A DNA stretch of 64,000 bases from Geotoga petraea (GTDB lineage: Bacteria > Thermotogota > Thermotogae > Petrotogales > Petrotogaceae): the NCBI RefSeq assembly GCF_900102615.1, contig NZ_FMYV01000007.1:58081-122080 (forward strand), given 5' to 3'. The notes under the pieces are model-generated. The model made no database searches. It was not told where the DNA came from and saw only the letters and a program-made list of their open reading frames with translations. Of the stretch, positions 7,916 to 18,405 are shown one piece after another. The translations under genes and the position numbers were made by a program. How positions within the stretch are numbered: the stretch's first letter is position 1; each line of letters begins with the position of its first letter.

Positions 7916-9022
7916 TCAGAATTTTTTTAACGCTTCAAGAACATGCCTTGTTGCTCTACAATCATCTTCATTATAATCATATATCTTTTGCATAACAGAT
8001 TTATCGCCTTTCAAATACCTCTGATAAACTGTTAAAACTGCAAATCCATTTAAATCAGTTCTCCATTCAAACCCAAAATACTTACTTATATCTTTCAAAG
8101 AATAAGAAGTAACAGGAAATGAAAAATCTTTGAGGATTACATCAAATAGGTCTAGAGAATCTTCCAAGATTTTATCTATTTTTGATTTCAATTCTGGTCT
8201 GAATTTAGATATTTTTCTCAAGGCTTTTGTATCATGAACGTCGTAATGAACTAATTTCTTATTTCTGTTGTCCAAATATTCTATCATTTCTTCAAAATCA
8301 TTCTTGTTCTCATCTTCAAAGAAAAACGGAATATATTCATCATTATCCAAAAATCCAAAAAGAAAATCATGATTATCATAGGTTTCCACATCAAAAACTA
8401 TGTAATCATCAGGTAGGTTTATTTCATTTAATTTTAAAGTTTTATCTTCAAAAACAGATTTCATGTTGAATAGAGCTTTTCTTTGAAATGATCTAAAACC
8501 ATCTATTTCCTCTCTATTGTTAATAACTTCAAGAGGATCTACATTCATCTTTTCAAAATCCTTTAAAACCTTTTCGCTAATCGATGGAATAACCGTTAAA
8601 TCACCTTTTTTTAGCAATTCTTTGTGGCATTCGGTTTTTATTTTACAAAACCTACAATGAGAACCAGGATTTCTATATCCTTTTTTCAGTTTTCTCAATT
8701 CTTTTAATATATTCGGTTCTCTTATGACAAGTCTATCTAAATTTATATTTTCTTTCTTCCCATCTACAAGCTCTATCATGAATCCCTCAACCTGTTTTCC
8801 TTGATCGGTAAAATATTTGTAGGCTAAATAAGCGTGTATCCAGTGGTAAAACCTCAAATTATTACCCGTTCTGACAATGTGGATGATGTTATCTTTGTAG
8901 CTTTCATAATTTGCTTCGAGTTCCATCCCTTCTATATTTACCTTAAAATATTTACCAGGTCTTTTAAAAGTTTCCACAAAATCAGGACATTGTTTCAAAT
9001 TTTCCAAATAAAGTATATCCAT
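7916..9022 (-). CDS. RecB/Cas4-like and RNase H-like putative nuclease (TM0106 type)
   Basis: The 368-residue protein joins two parts. The N-terminal half resembles Cas4/RecB-like nucleases and has a cysteine cluster (CRFCKIKTEC near residue 125) that could bind an iron-sulfur cluster or zinc. The C-terminal half is an RNase H-like 3'-5' exonuclease with DEDD-type motifs: YIVFDVET, LVHYDVHDTKAL and YNEDDCRAT. This is the layout of the TM0106-type family, whose substrate is unknown. The ATG at 9022 is preceded by AAAAGGTGTG; a GTG three codons earlier is less likely. No CRISPR array or cas gene is nearby, so a link to CRISPR is not supported. Confidence 0.75.
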   Translation of the reverse strand: MDILYLENLKQCPDFVETFKRPGKYFKVNIEGMELEANYESYKDNIIHIVRTGNNLRFYHWIHAYLAYKYFTDQGKQVEGFMIELVDGKKENINLDRLVIREPNILKELRKLKKGYRNPGSHCRFCKIKTECHKELLKKGDLTVIPSISEKVLKDFEKMNVDPLEVINNREEIDGFRSFQRKALFNMKSVFEDKTLKLNEINLPDDYIVFDVETYDNHDFLFGFLDNDEYIPFFFEDENKNDFEEMIEYLDNRNKKLVHYDVHDTKALRKISKFRPELKSKIDKILEDSLDLFDVILKDFSFPVTSYSLKDISKYFGFEWRTDLNGFAVLTVYQRYLKGDKSVMQKIYDYNEDDCRATRHVLEALKKF

Positions 9023-9049
9023 GCAACACACCTTTTCTAAACATATAAA

Positions 9050-9994
9050 TTATAATACATGTAAATTTCTTGCTACTTTTTTTAATTCTTCTATCTGGTT
9101 ATCACCATTAACGATGATATCTAAAAGAATATCTTCTAAAGCGTTCCAGAGATTCTTTTCTTCTCCATCAGCATTTATTTTTTTACCAGTTTCTTTTAAA
9201 CCAGTAATATATTTAATCAAAAATCGATTTTTCTCATATAATTCCCAAACTTGTTCTTCTTTTATATATAATTTCAATTTTATCGTCTTTAAAAGTCTTT
9301 TAAAATCTGATTCTCCAAGAGACTCTATAAACACTCCCATTAAACCTTGCGAAACTAATGCAGGATTATAGGTTTTAAAGTGATTCAAAAGTTTTTCTTT
9401 CAAAATGATTTTTAAAATCAACCATAAATACTTTTTTTCATATGAATTGTTCAATTTGTTAGCCATTTTTACATACTCATTCGTGTCTATACCGAATATG
9501 AGCATTTTACCTGAGTTTAAAACTGATACTGTAAAAATATTTTCTTTAGAGGTCAACAAGTCTGGTATTTCTGATTTTATTAAACTCATATTTTTAATGG
9601 CTTCTTCATATTTTTGAATGTTTATAGAGTGGACTTCTTTTCTATTCTCAAAGTTGTAAGACAGTATATCAAGTTCTCCACTTTCCATAAAAAAATGAGC
9701 ATAATCCATAAAATCTTCCCAGTTTGTCGGAAGATCTAATTTTTCAATATTATAAGACAATTTGTTATCTTCAAATTCGAGAGTTATATCTTTTTCCATT
9801 ACTTCAGAAGCCCATATTTCAAGAGCTCTATCATAATCTGCTAAAACAACTTCGCCTTTTCCAAATTCTTTTGATTCACCCTTCAAAAGAATAATAGAAG
9901 GAAAAGTTATTTCTTTCAAATCTTCTTCTACAATAAAGTCGTAAACCCCTGAATCCAAGTTATCATAATCATTAATAATATTCTCAAGTTTCAT
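9050..9994 (-). CDS. Hypothetical protein
   Basis: I do not recognise this 314-residue protein. It has no signal peptide, membrane segment or known catalytic motif. It is rich in Leu, Ile, Lys and Glu and looks largely helical, especially in the C-terminal 130 residues. It lies 11 bases after glyS and 27 bases before the nuclease gene, so the three are probably one transcript. A GGGGG-rich binding site precedes its ATG. Confidence 0.65.
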   Translation of the reverse strand: MKLENIINDYDNLDSGVYDFIVEEDLKEITFPSIILLKGESKEFGKGEVVLADYDRALEIWASEVMEKDITLEFEDNKLSYNIEKLDLPTNWEDFMDYAHFFMESGELDILSYNFENRKEVHSINIQKYEEAIKNMSLIKSEIPDLLTSKENIFTVSVLNSGKMLIFGIDTNEYVKMANKLNNSYEKKYLWLILKIILKEKLLNHFKTYNPALVSQGLMGVFIESLGESDFKRLLKTIKLKLYIKEEQVWELYEKNRFLIKYITGLKETGKKINADGEEKNLWNALEDILLDIIVNGDNQIEELKKVARNLHVL

Positions 9995-10005
9995 ATTTAG
10001 CCCCC

Positions 10006-12042
10006 TTAACCTTGATATAGACGTGCAACATCTCCTATTTCATAGAATAGATTGGCTAATTCTTTCAAAAAACCCAACCTGTTGAGTCTGATATCTTCGT
10101 GTTTATCCATAACAAAAACATCATCAAAATATTTATCTATAGATGATTTTAATTCTATTAAATCATTAATTGCCTGTTTATAATTCATAGTTTTGATAGA
10201 TTTTTCGAATTTCGGTTTTACATCGAGGTATTTTTCAAAAAGATCTTTTTCAGCTTCTTCCTTAAAATTTCTTCCTGAATATTCTGTACTGTTATGATTT
10301 TTAGAAATGTTGTTAACCCTTTGAAAGGCTGTAATAAATTGTTTAAAATTTTCATCGTTTATAAACTCATTTAAAGCTTTTCCAGATAAGAAAGCCCTAA
10401 TAGGTCTATTCCAGTTGATTAAAACTGCATTAATTACCTCTGAATTAATATCCGATTTCGATAATATAGTATGAAGTCTGCTCGATATGAACTCTTCCAT
10501 CTTTTCTTCATCATATTCTAATTTCAATATTTTTGATGATTCATTGATTATTGCTTTTAGATCCAAATCCCATTCATTTTCTATTAATATTTTTATTACC
10601 CCAAAAGCCTTTCTTCTCAAAGCAAATGGGTCTTTTGATCCTGAAGGTATTTTCCCTATACCGAAATATCCCACTATGTCATCTACTTTATCTGATAAAG
10701 ATACAATGCTTGATTCTATACTTTTTGGCACATCATCAGTTTCGTCAAAAGGCCTGTAATGTTCTGAGGCTGCCATGTATATTTCTTCTGGTTCGCCTTT
10801 TTTTTCTAAGTATATTCTTCCCATGATTCCCTGCATTTCAGGAAATTCATATACTACGTTAGAAGTCAAATCTATTTTAGATAATAAAGAAGCTCTTCTA
10901 ACTTTTTCTAAGTTTTTTAACCCTATCTTATCTCCAATATAAGAAGACAAATCTCTCATTCTTTCTATTTTATCAAAATATGAACCAAGCCCTTTATGGT
11001 AAGTTACTCCAGACAATTCTTTCAACCTTTTATCTAAATCAGTTTCTAAATCATCTTCATAATAAAACGCAGCATCATCTAACCTCGCGTTGATAACTCT
11101 TGAATAACCATCAACAACATTTTTCTCTCTTCCATAACCATCTTGGAAAGAAACATATTTGTTCGATACTTTTCCGTTTTCTTTGGCTACAAAGCTTCTT
11201 TGATGGTGTTTTACAGTTACAGTGATTATTTCTTGAGGCAAACTCATATACTTTTCTTTGAATTCACCTATTACTGCTGTGGGATATTCTGTCAACTCAG
11301 CAATTTCTTCTATCAAAGCTTCATCTTTTTCTACATCTAATTTATTTTCTAATTTTATCTTTTCTAATTGCTCTCTAATAATCTGTTTTCTTTCTTCCAA
11401 ATCAACTATTACATAATTTTCTTTCATTTTTGTGAAATAATCATCAATTGTTTCTACTGTGATTTTTCCACCAAAAAATCTGTGACCAAAGGATACGTTA
11501 GATGCTTCTTTTCCAAATGCCTTTATGTTTAAAACTTCATTGTTGAACTTAGACATAATCCAATGAACAGGCCTAACAAATACAAACTCACCCTTTCCCC
11601 ATTTCATAGATTTTTTGAAAGTCATTTCTTTCAGCATTTTTGGGATCTCTGTTTCTAAAATCTCTTTGGTAGACTTCCCTGGTTTGAAGATCTCTGCAAC
11701 AACATATTCCGCACCGTTTATTTCTTTGTATTTGACATCATCTTCTGTCAACCCAGCCCCTTTCAAAAAACCTTGAAAAGCCTTTGTTGGATTGCCTTCT
11801 TTGTCAAATGCTATGTTCTTTGGCGGTCCCTTTTTTTCTTCTGTAATATCTGGTTGTTTTTCTGCGAAACCTTCTATCAAAGCACCAAATCTTCTTGGAG
11901 ATATAAAAGTTTTCATATTTTCGTATTTCAAGCTATTATCTTTAAAAATTTTTCCTAATTTTTCTTTTAGTTGATCGATTATGTTTTTATATTCACTTGA
12001 TGGAAGTTCTTCTACTCCAATTTCAAAAATTGCTTTATTCAT
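10006..12042 (-). CDS. glyS: Glycyl-tRNA synthetase, beta subunit
   Basis: This is the tRNA-binding subunit of the bacterial alpha2beta2 glycyl-tRNA synthetase. It is 678 residues, close to the usual 690. The N-terminus [14 protein letters not shown] is the family signature. [31 protein letters not shown] and [11 protein letters not shown] follow, and a C-terminal DALR-like anticodon-binding region ends with [13 protein letters not shown]. The ATG at 12042 follows GGAGG and overlaps the glyQ stop by 8 bases (ATGAATAA), indicating coupled translation. An upstream in-frame extension was rejected. Confidence 0.96.
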   Translation of the reverse strand: MNKAIFEIGVEELPSSEYKNIIDQLKEKLGKIFKDNSLKYENMKTFISPRRFGALIEGFAEKQPDITEEKKGPPKNIAFDKEGNPTKAFQGFLKGAGLTEDDVKYKEINGAEYVVAEIFKPGKSTKEILETEIPKMLKEMTFKKSMKWGKGEFVFVRPVHWIMSKFNNEVLNIKAFGKEASNVSFGHRFFGGKITVETIDDYFTKMKENYVIVDLEERKQIIREQLEKIKLENKLDVEKDEALIEEIAELTEYPTAVIGEFKEKYMSLPQEIITVTVKHHQRSFVAKENGKVSNKYVSFQDGYGREKNVVDGYSRVINARLDDAAFYYEDDLETDLDKRLKELSGVTYHKGLGSYFDKIERMRDLSSYIGDKIGLKNLEKVRRASLLSKIDLTSNVVYEFPEMQGIMGRIYLEKKGEPEEIYMAASEHYRPFDETDDVPKSIESSIVSLSDKVDDIVGYFGIGKIPSGSKDPFALRRKAFGVIKILIENEWDLDLKAIINESSKILKLEYDEEKMEEFISSRLHTILSKSDINSEVINAVLINWNRPIRAFLSGKALNEFINDENFKQFITAFQRVNNISKNHNSTEYSGRNFKEEAEKDLFEKYLDVKPKFEKSIKTMNYKQAINDLIELKSSIDKYFDDVFVMDKHEDIRLNRLGFLKELANLFYEIGDVARLYQG

Positions 12043-12895
12043 TTTTTCCGCCTCCATCAACACTTTCAACGTATTTTTTTGCAACATTTCTGGACATATT
12101 TCTTATGTCGAGAATATATTTTTGTCTTTCACTTACAGAAATAGCATTTCTCGCATCCAACATGTTGAACGCGTGGGCTGTTTTTGTTAAAAAATCAAAA
12201 GCTGGTAAATACAAGTTTTTTTCTATTAGTCTTTCAAATTCGCTTTTGTATAAGTTATACAAAGATTCATACATTTTTATATCAGCTTCATCAAAATTGT
12301 AAATTGAAAACTGCCTTTCATTTTCTTTGTATAAGAGACCATATTTAGTGGTTTCATTCCATTTTGTATCGTACACGTTTTCAATACCTTGGAGATACAT
12401 TGCTATCCTTTCTATACCATAAGTTATTTCAACGGTTATCTCATCAAGGGGAATTCCACCCATTTGTTGAAAGTATGTAAATTGGGTTATTTCCATTCCG
12501 TCTAGCCAAACTTCCCATCCGACTCCCCAAGCTCCAAGAGTCGGTGATTCCCAATTGTCCTCAACAAATCTTATATCGTGCTCTTCTGGTTTTATTCCCA
12601 AAGCCTTTAGAGAGTCTATGTATATATCTTGTATATTTTCTGGAGATGGTTTTATTATCACCTGGTATTGATAAAACCTTTGCATCCTGTTTGGATTTTC
12701 ACCATATCTACCATCAGTTGGCCTTCTACAAGGTTGTACATAACCTACTTTTACCTCATCATTTGACAACGCTCCAAAAAAAGTAGAAGGAGAATAGGTG
12801 CCAGCACCCATCTCCATATCATAAGGTTCCTCTATAATGCAATCTTGTTCAGCCCAGAATTGGTGTAGTTTTATTATTAAATCTTGTATAAGCAA
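12035..12895 (-). CDS. glyQ: Glycyl-tRNA synthetase, alpha subunit
   Basis: This is the catalytic class II core subunit. The 286-residue protein carries the typical [17 protein letters not shown] start, [18 protein letters not shown] (motif 2 region) and [12 protein letters not shown] (motif 3). Translation appears to start at TTG, with GGAGG 9 bases upstream. It lies 27 bases downstream of fakA on the same strand. Confidence 0.96.
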   Translation of the reverse strand: MLIQDLIIKLHQFWAEQDCIIEEPYDMEMGAGTYSPSTFFGALSNDEVKVGYVQPCRRPTDGRYGENPNRMQRFYQYQVIIKPSPENIQDIYIDSLKALGIKPEEHDIRFVEDNWESPTLGAWGVGWEVWLDGMEITQFTYFQQMGGIPLDEITVEITYGIERIAMYLQGIENVYDTKWNETTKYGLLYKENERQFSIYNFDEADIKMYESLYNLYKSEFERLIEKNLYLPAFDFLTKTAHAFNMLDARNAISVSERQKYILDIRNMSRNVAKKYVESVDGGGKNE

Positions 12896-12921
12896 TTTAG
12901 TTAACCTCCATAATCAAAACA

Positions 12922-14586
12922 TTATTCAAGAGATATTAATAGTGGGTAATGTTTTTGTCCACCGTTATGTATTTCTACTTCAACATCTTCATATTTTTCC
13001 AGAATATTATTTATCATTTCATCTATTTTATTTTTATCTGAGCCTTCTCCATAGAAAATAGTGATTATTTCGTACCCTTCTTCAAGATATTCTAATAATA
13101 ATTTTTGAGTTTTTTCGTACATATCTTCGCCATGTTCTTTCAATTCTTTCCCAGAGAATATTAGGTATTCATCTTTTTTTATCTTTTCTCCGTTAATTTC
13201 AGAATCTCTTGTGGCGTGTGTAACCTGAATTGGAATAATAGATTTAACATATTCATCCATCGATTCAAACAGTTCATCCTTTTCTAAATTATCATCAAAG
13301 CCAAGCATTGAAGAAACGCCTTCTTGGACATATTTTGTTGGTATTACAAGAATATCTTTTTCTGTCATTTCTTGCACTTTTTCAGCCGTCATAATGATAT
13401 TTGGGTTGTTTGGTAAAATAACAACTTTATCATATGGCAGACTCTCTACAGCTTCAGTCATATCTTTTATACTCGGGTTCATAGTTTGACCACCTGAAAT
13501 AACCCTGTTGACTCCCAAAGATTTTAATACATTTGATATACCTTCACCAGGTGAAACAGCAACTACACCCCAATTTTTATCTTCGTTATCTTTTACTTCA
13601 ATTGATTTTACTACATCATCAGAGTTTTCTTTCTGTGCTAAATTTTCTACAACATGTTTGTGTTGTTGTTTCATGTTATCTACTTTTATTTTCATAAGTT
13701 CACCGTATTCCAAAAATTTTTCAAAAACACTTCCTGGATGGTTTGTGTGAACATGAGTTTTTAAATATTCGTTTTGATGTACAAGAACAATTGAATCTCC
13801 ATGTTCTTCTAAAAAAGATCTAATTTTATCCATTTCTTTTTTCGATATTTCTGGTTCATCTAATTTTAAGACACATTCTGTACAATACTGAAACGTTATA
13901 TCTTCATAAGCGATATTCGCTAATTCATTAGAAGTTGCTTTCTCCAAGGCTTCAATTTTAACGTCTGTATCACCATGAACGGATTGATTAATACCTCTAA
14001 ATATATAAGCTAAACCTTTTGCTCCTGCGTCAACAACGTTAGCTTCTCTTAACTTTTTGAGATATTTTGGAGTTTCATCAACAATTTCAAAAGCTATAGC
14101 TTCTAACTTTTCTGTGAACTCTAAAAAGTCCTTTATTTCAGATAGCTCTTCTTCTGCCCTTTCTGCTAACAATCTGATTAGTGTTAACATTGTCCCTTCA
14201 ACAGGTTTTATTACTGCTCCATAAGCAACTTCTTTTGCATTTTTAAGAGCATTTATAAAGTCTGTTGTTTTGATTTTTCTTTTTGTTTCCAATGATTCAG
14301 TAAAACCCCTAAATATTTGAGATAAAATAACACCGGAATTTCCTCTTGCGCCCATTAATAAACCATCTCTAAGGTTTTTTAAAACATCTTTTGATGAGTT
14401 ATGGTTTTTTAATTTGTCTAACCATTCAACTGCTTCAAGCATTGCTGAAGACATGTTTGATCCAGTGTCTCCATCTGGAACAGGGAAAACATTTAAAGCA
14501 TTTATTTCGTCCTTGTTGCTAACTAAGACTTGTGCAGCTTTTTTGATGCCGATATATATATCTTTCCCTTCCAAATACATTTTCAT
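12922..14586 (-). CDS. fakA: Fatty acid kinase FakA-like protein (DhaL/DegV-type)
   Basis: FakA phosphorylates fatty acids held by a FakB (DegV) carrier so that they can enter phospholipid synthesis. The 554-residue protein starts with a DhaL nucleotide-binding domain: NVFPVPDGDTGSNM near residue 32 and GARGNSGVILSQIFRG near residue 96, with Mg-binding aspartates. The C-terminal half (about 330-554) is the conserved FakA domain. No fakB is in the window. The pairing with an Asp23/YloU gene just upstream matches the yloU-yloV order of Firmicutes. Confidence 0.85.
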   Translation of the reverse strand: MKMYLEGKDIYIGIKKAAQVLVSNKDEINALNVFPVPDGDTGSNMSSAMLEAVEWLDKLKNHNSSKDVLKNLRDGLLMGARGNSGVILSQIFRGFTESLETKRKIKTTDFINALKNAKEVAYGAVIKPVEGTMLTLIRLLAERAEEELSEIKDFLEFTEKLEAIAFEIVDETPKYLKKLREANVVDAGAKGLAYIFRGINQSVHGDTDVKIEALEKATSNELANIAYEDITFQYCTECVLKLDEPEISKKEMDKIRSFLEEHGDSIVLVHQNEYLKTHVHTNHPGSVFEKFLEYGELMKIKVDNMKQQHKHVVENLAQKENSDDVVKSIEVKDNEDKNWGVVAVSPGEGISNVLKSLGVNRVISGGQTMNPSIKDMTEAVESLPYDKVVILPNNPNIIMTAEKVQEMTEKDILVIPTKYVQEGVSSMLGFDDNLEKDELFESMDEYVKSIIPIQVTHATRDSEINGEKIKKDEYLIFSGKELKEHGEDMYEKTQKLLLEYLEEGYEIITIFYGEGSDKNKIDEMINNILEKYEDVEVEIHNGGQKHYPLLISLE

Positions 14587-14603
14587 TTAATAATCACCCT
14601 TTC

Positions 14604-14945
14604 TTAAAACTTTAACCCAGAAATATGTACGTTGACGAGTACATCATCATAATTAAGCATAGCTTTAATTCTATGATAAACATTCTCTTGTGTGTTTTCT
14701 GCCACTTTTTTAATTGGTAAACCATATTCTAAAACAAGATAAAGGTTGACTAAAAGTTTATCTTCTTGCTCTTCAACAGTTATGCCCTTTGACTCATCTT
14801 TTACCCAAAGACTTGCAATTTTGTCAAAAAAACCTTGTTTTCCCATTTCAACTGTTCCATATGACTCTAAAACAGCTTTATAGACTATTTCTCTTACCAC
14901 ATCGCCTTTAATGTTAACTTTGCCATATTCTGTGTCTACAATCAT
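14604..14945 (-). CDS. Asp23/Gls24 family protein (YloU-like)
   Basis: This 113-residue protein belongs to the Asp23/Gls24 family, often called alkaline shock or envelope stress proteins, whose biochemical role is unclear. Family traits: an early GKVNIKGDVVREIVYKAVLE segment and a late VYHRIKAMLNYDDVLVNVHISGL. It ends 18 bases before fakA, the conserved yloU-yloV pairing, and begins 43 bases after the MEMO1 gene. Confidence 0.85.
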   Translation of the reverse strand: MIVDTEYGKVNIKGDVVREIVYKAVLESYGTVEMGKQGFFDKIASLWVKDESKGITVEEQEDKLLVNLYLVLEYGLPIKKVAENTQENVYHRIKAMLNYDDVLVNVHISGLKF

Positions 14946-14988
14946 GGCTTTTCCACCTCCACTATTTTTTTATTGGAATATTCCAGGT

Positions 14989-15787
14989 CTATTCTAATAC
15001 TGCAGATAAATAACCTACTACTGTTTCGTATTCATCCAAAGTTTCTCCACTTGTTGAATGAGAAACAATTTCAATTTTATTGAAATTTTGCTGAAGAAGT
15101 ACGGAAGTTGGTCCATATCCACACATACTAATTCTTTCTTTCATTATATGCTCATACAGTTTTTCTATGTCTCTGTTTTTTATATCTTCTATAATTAATT
15201 CATCTTTTTCAACGGTAGTTTTTTGACTTTCATAGTGGTTCAAATCAGTAGAAGCAATGATTAAATCTTCTTTTGATGAAACTTGCTCTAATATTTCTCC
15301 AAGAGTTTTTGCCGTATGTTTTGATTGATCTTTCATTGCAATCGGAATGATTCTAATATCTTGTTCAAACCAATATTGTAAAAGTGGAAGTTGCACTTCA
15401 ATTGAATGCTCACTTAGATGAGCTTTATAATCTGGTTCTATACCCAAAAGATTGCATAGCTCGTCTGCTTTAGTTTTATTTATTGGAACATTTCCAAGAG
15501 GTGTGGCCCATTCGCTCTTGTCCATAATCGATATATCTTCTCCCAAACCTGTGTGATTTGGACCTATTATGTAAATATTCTTTGGTTTTCCTTTTACCTT
15601 TTCTATTGCCCTGGCCGCTATTTTTCCAGAATAAACATAACCAGCGTGAGGTAAAATCAAACCTCTTTTTTGATAATCATTTTTGTTTGATTTTGGTTTT
15701 TTCTCAAACAAAAATTCAATTAAACTAAGTAGTTCTTTTTTTTGAGCTTGGGTAAAATCTTCCTGCAGCAACGGGTTTTCTAATCAT
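14989..15787 (-). pseudogene. MEMO1 family protein, frameshifted at an A8 run
   Basis: MEMO1 (AmmeMemoRadiSam system protein B) is a dioxygenase-like fold of uncertain bacterial role. The expected N-terminus (MIRKPVAAGRFYPSS) is encoded from an ATG at 15787, with GAGGTGA 5 bases upstream. It runs into a stop six codons after a run of eight A (15736-15743). Removing one A joins it exactly to KKELLSLIEF and a full 265-residue MEMO1 with LPHAGYVYSG, GPNH and STDLNHY. It may be a real mutation, a sequencing indel, or a gene expressed by slippage. A TTG start at 15771 in the downstream frame lacks a binding site and the family N-terminus. Confidence 0.75.
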
Positions 15788-15796
15788 AGAATCACC

Positions 15797-17854
15797 TCAT
15801 AAACTAATATCCTCTGCTTTAGTATCAATTTCTATATTTAAAAATATGATTATGTTATAATTTCTAATGCTGCTTTCGTGATTATAAAAAATCTTACCAA
15901 AGACTGGTATGTTTTTTAAAATGCTCAAACCTTCTGATTTTTCTATAACTTTTGAAAAATTCATATTTCCTGCTTTTATAGTAGCACCATTTTTCATCTT
16001 TAATTTAGTTATCAATGATCTTTGATTCATAGAATATCCTGACTCTTCTTTTTTATTTTCTTCAGAAAACTCACTTAATAACAATTCAAGTTCGGTATTT
16101 ATCATATCTGTGTCTCTATCGTAATTACCTTTTATCTTGAGTTTCACTCCTGATTCTATTTTATCTACCACTTGAGATTTACCATCTTTTTCCTCAAAAA
16201 CTGGTATAGTTAGTACAGAGTTCAACTCACCAACTTCACCCTCTATTACGTATATTTCAGGTTTTGTAACTATATAAGTGTTGTTAAAACTGTCTTTAAA
16301 ATTGTTTATAACTGAAATATCTTGACTCAAAATTTTGTACAAATCTTTTGTGCTATTGTTTTCCAAGTTATCTCCAGCAATAATAGTCAATTTATATTTT
16401 AAGATTTTTTCGTTTTCAAAAAAGCTATAAGTATTTTCTCCGATCTTCTTGTAAAAAATACCTTTGCTTGTTAAGAAAGAGATAACATCGCTAAACTCTA
16501 AATTAAAATTGTTATAATCAACTAAGAAATCTTCAAAATCTATAATAACATTTTTGTTTTCAAAAGAGGATAGTTCGGTTATCAACATTTTAATGGATAT
16601 CTGGTTATTACTATCTTTCTGTTCTGAAAAAATTTTTAATAATTCAAACTGCTTTTCATTTGCTTTTACAAGAACATAATTTTTATTTTCAAGTTTTTCT
16701 ATAATTTTATAATCTATTTTCTCCTCATTACATATTTTACCAAATATTTCTATTTTTTTAGAATTGATGATAAAAAGATTTGTTTTCAGAACTATATTCT
16801 CGTTTTCTTCTACCTTTTTTTCTACTCCTAAAGAGTTTAACAGAGAATTTAGTTCTTCAATTTCTGAAAGAGTTTTTTCGTCAGAATATATCAAATAGAA
16901 ACCTTCACCTAAACTATGATACTTTAAATTATATATTTCTTCTAAAAATATCATATCAAATTTAGATTTCAATATTGTATAATTTTCGCCGGTTTTTACG
17001 GTTTTACTTGCTTGATTTGTCACTAATGTGATATTTTCTTCAGTTTTTATTTCTTCTTGATTAATTTTTTTAATAATTTTTAAAAATTCTTCTTTTTTTG
17101 ATTCTACTATCTCAACAACATAATGATTATTATAATTTACTATTTTTACATCAAATATTTTTTCCAGAGGGCTAAGATCAACTTTTGATTCGACAAAAAG
17201 AATTATCTTTTCTTCAAGTTTTTCTAATTTTTCTGTTTTTGGATTCACTATTGTTTCACTTTCTTCTATTTTTTTAAACTCGATAGGAAGATAATTGTTG
17301 AAAATTTGTTCTTTTTTAGTGATTATAATGTTTTTTTCTGTGTAGAAAATTGTACGTAGCCCGTATACATTCTCCATAATCCTCAAAAAATTTTCAAAAT
17401 AAATTTCATTTAAATCCAGCGAAATTTTTTCAACAGGTATCTCCTCGGATTTCATCCATTTATATCCAGTTTTTTCTAAAAATAAATTTATGGCGTCTTC
17501 TAAGAAAATGTTTTTAAAATTTATATTTTTAAAATCTAACTTCTCATTTCCTTTTACTGAAAGAATATCTCTATTAAAACTCAATTTTGAAGGGGTGTAT
17601 GTGAATATTTTTATATTTACATCTTCAATTATGATCTCTTTAATAGGACCTCTACTGATTTTTATAGTTTGATTTTGATAAACCGCTTTTTCTAACTTTA
17701 CATGGTGATAAGTGTTTATATCGTTTGAAACAATACTTAAAATTTCTGTATCCAAGTTTATGATGTTTCTATTTTCTTCTTGATCATAAATAACGTTAAT
17801 AGAAAATAAACCCATCGAAATAAAAATATAAATAAGTAGAAATATTTTTTTCAC
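15797..17854 (-). CDS. Secretin-like protein of a type IV pilus/type II secretion system
   Basis: This is the probable outer-membrane pore of the pilus or secretion machine encoded just upstream. The 685-residue protein has a signal peptide (residues 1-18), an STN-like segment near 110-190 (NIFLEDAINLFLEKTGYKW), a long poorly conserved middle with NolW/N-domain-like stretches, and a C-terminal secretin block. That block has GVKLKIKGNYD, TKLKMKNGATIKAGNM and LKNIPVFGKIF and ends in a hydrophobic strand (NIIIFLNIEI). Start is GTG, overlapping the preceding gene by 4 bases. The repeats are divergent, so PilQ versus GspD cannot be decided. Confidence 0.8.
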   Translation of the reverse strand: MKKIFLLIYIFISMGLFSINVIYDQEENRNIINLDTEILSIVSNDINTYHHVKLEKAVYQNQTIKISRGPIKEIIIEDVNIKIFTYTPSKLSFNRDILSVKGNEKLDFKNINFKNIFLEDAINLFLEKTGYKWMKSEEIPVEKISLDLNEIYFENFLRIMENVYGLRTIFYTEKNIIITKKEQIFNNYLPIEFKKIEESETIVNPKTEKLEKLEEKIILFVESKVDLSPLEKIFDVKIVNYNNHYVVEIVESKKEEFLKIIKKINQEEIKTEENITLVTNQASKTVKTGENYTILKSKFDMIFLEEIYNLKYHSLGEGFYLIYSDEKTLSEIEELNSLLNSLGVEKKVEENENIVLKTNLFIINSKKIEIFGKICNEEKIDYKIIEKLENKNYVLVKANEKQFELLKIFSEQKDSNNQISIKMLITELSSFENKNVIIDFEDFLVDYNNFNLEFSDVISFLTSKGIFYKKIGENTYSFFENEKILKYKLTIIAGDNLENNSTKDLYKILSQDISVINNFKDSFNNTYIVTKPEIYVIEGEVGELNSVLTIPVFEEKDGKSQVVDKIESGVKLKIKGNYDRDTDMINTELELLLSEFSEENKKEESGYSMNQRSLITKLKMKNGATIKAGNMNFSKVIEKSEGLSILKNIPVFGKIFYNHESSIRNYNIIIFLNIEIDTKAEDISL

Positions 17855-18405
17855 ATGATCACCTCAAATTGATTTTTTGAATTTATGAGTAAAATTCCGT
17901 CTTTAAAAATTTTTAAGACCTTCCTATCTCCAAAAAGTTCATTTTCCTTTATAGATAGAAGTGATTCGTAAAAGTAAATATAGGCTATTTTTTCTCCGTT
18001 TTCATTAACCACTCCGCTAAAAAATACTTTTTCTGGGTCCATACTTCTAAATTTTTTCTTGTTTTTCCAAATATCTTCTACCTGGATATGGTAATCATCA
18101 AAAAAACTATAAGTTTCTCCAGAAGGAATGTCTACAATATTCTCAATATAATCAAGTTCAAAATCTTTTTCTTCTACATATAGTGTAAAATCATCTTTTA
18201 TATTTAAAAGATTGAAATCATTTCTTTTGATATTCAATTTATTTATTATTTTTTCTGTTTTTAAAATTTTTTCCATATCTAAAACATCCTCATCCATATT
18301 ATAAGAGTTAATAATTTTTGAGCTTTCTTTTATATTAAAATCATAATTTTTTAAAAACAATAAAAGAATCAGAAGAAATAATAAAATCAGAAATTTATAC
18401 CTCAT
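17851..18405 (-). CDS. Small membrane-anchored protein of the pilus operon
   Basis: The 184-residue protein has one N-terminal membrane segment (about residues 4-18, rich in Leu/Ile/Phe) and a soluble extracytoplasmic remainder. I see no family motif. Its position between a PilN/O-like protein and the secretin is where PilP-type linker proteins occur, so a structural link to the secretin is plausible but inferred. The ATG follows the previous stop with no gap, and its end overlaps the secretin start by 4 bases. Confidence 0.65.
   Translation of the reverse strand: MRYKFLILLFLLILLLFLKNYDFNIKESSKIINSYNMDEDVLDMEKILKTEKIINKLNIKRNDFNLLNIKDDFTLYVEEKDFELDYIENIVDIPSGETYSFFDDYHIQVEDIWKNKKKFRSMDPEKVFFSGVVNENGEKIAYIYFYESLLSIKENELFGDRKVLKIFKDGILLINSKNQFEVIM

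Noticed and set aside
7764..7976. Plus-strand open frame of 70 codons
   Set aside because: It runs through dispersed repeats and overlaps the nuclease gene on the other strand; no binding site.
12922..14586. Dihydroxyacetone kinase annotation for the DhaL-domain protein
   Set aside because: The length, the C-terminal domain and the Asp23 neighbour match FakA/YloV rather than DhaK-DhaL.
15797..17854. Reading the 685-residue protein as a surface repeat protein rather than a secretin
   Set aside because: The C-terminal motifs and operon partners fit a secretin better.
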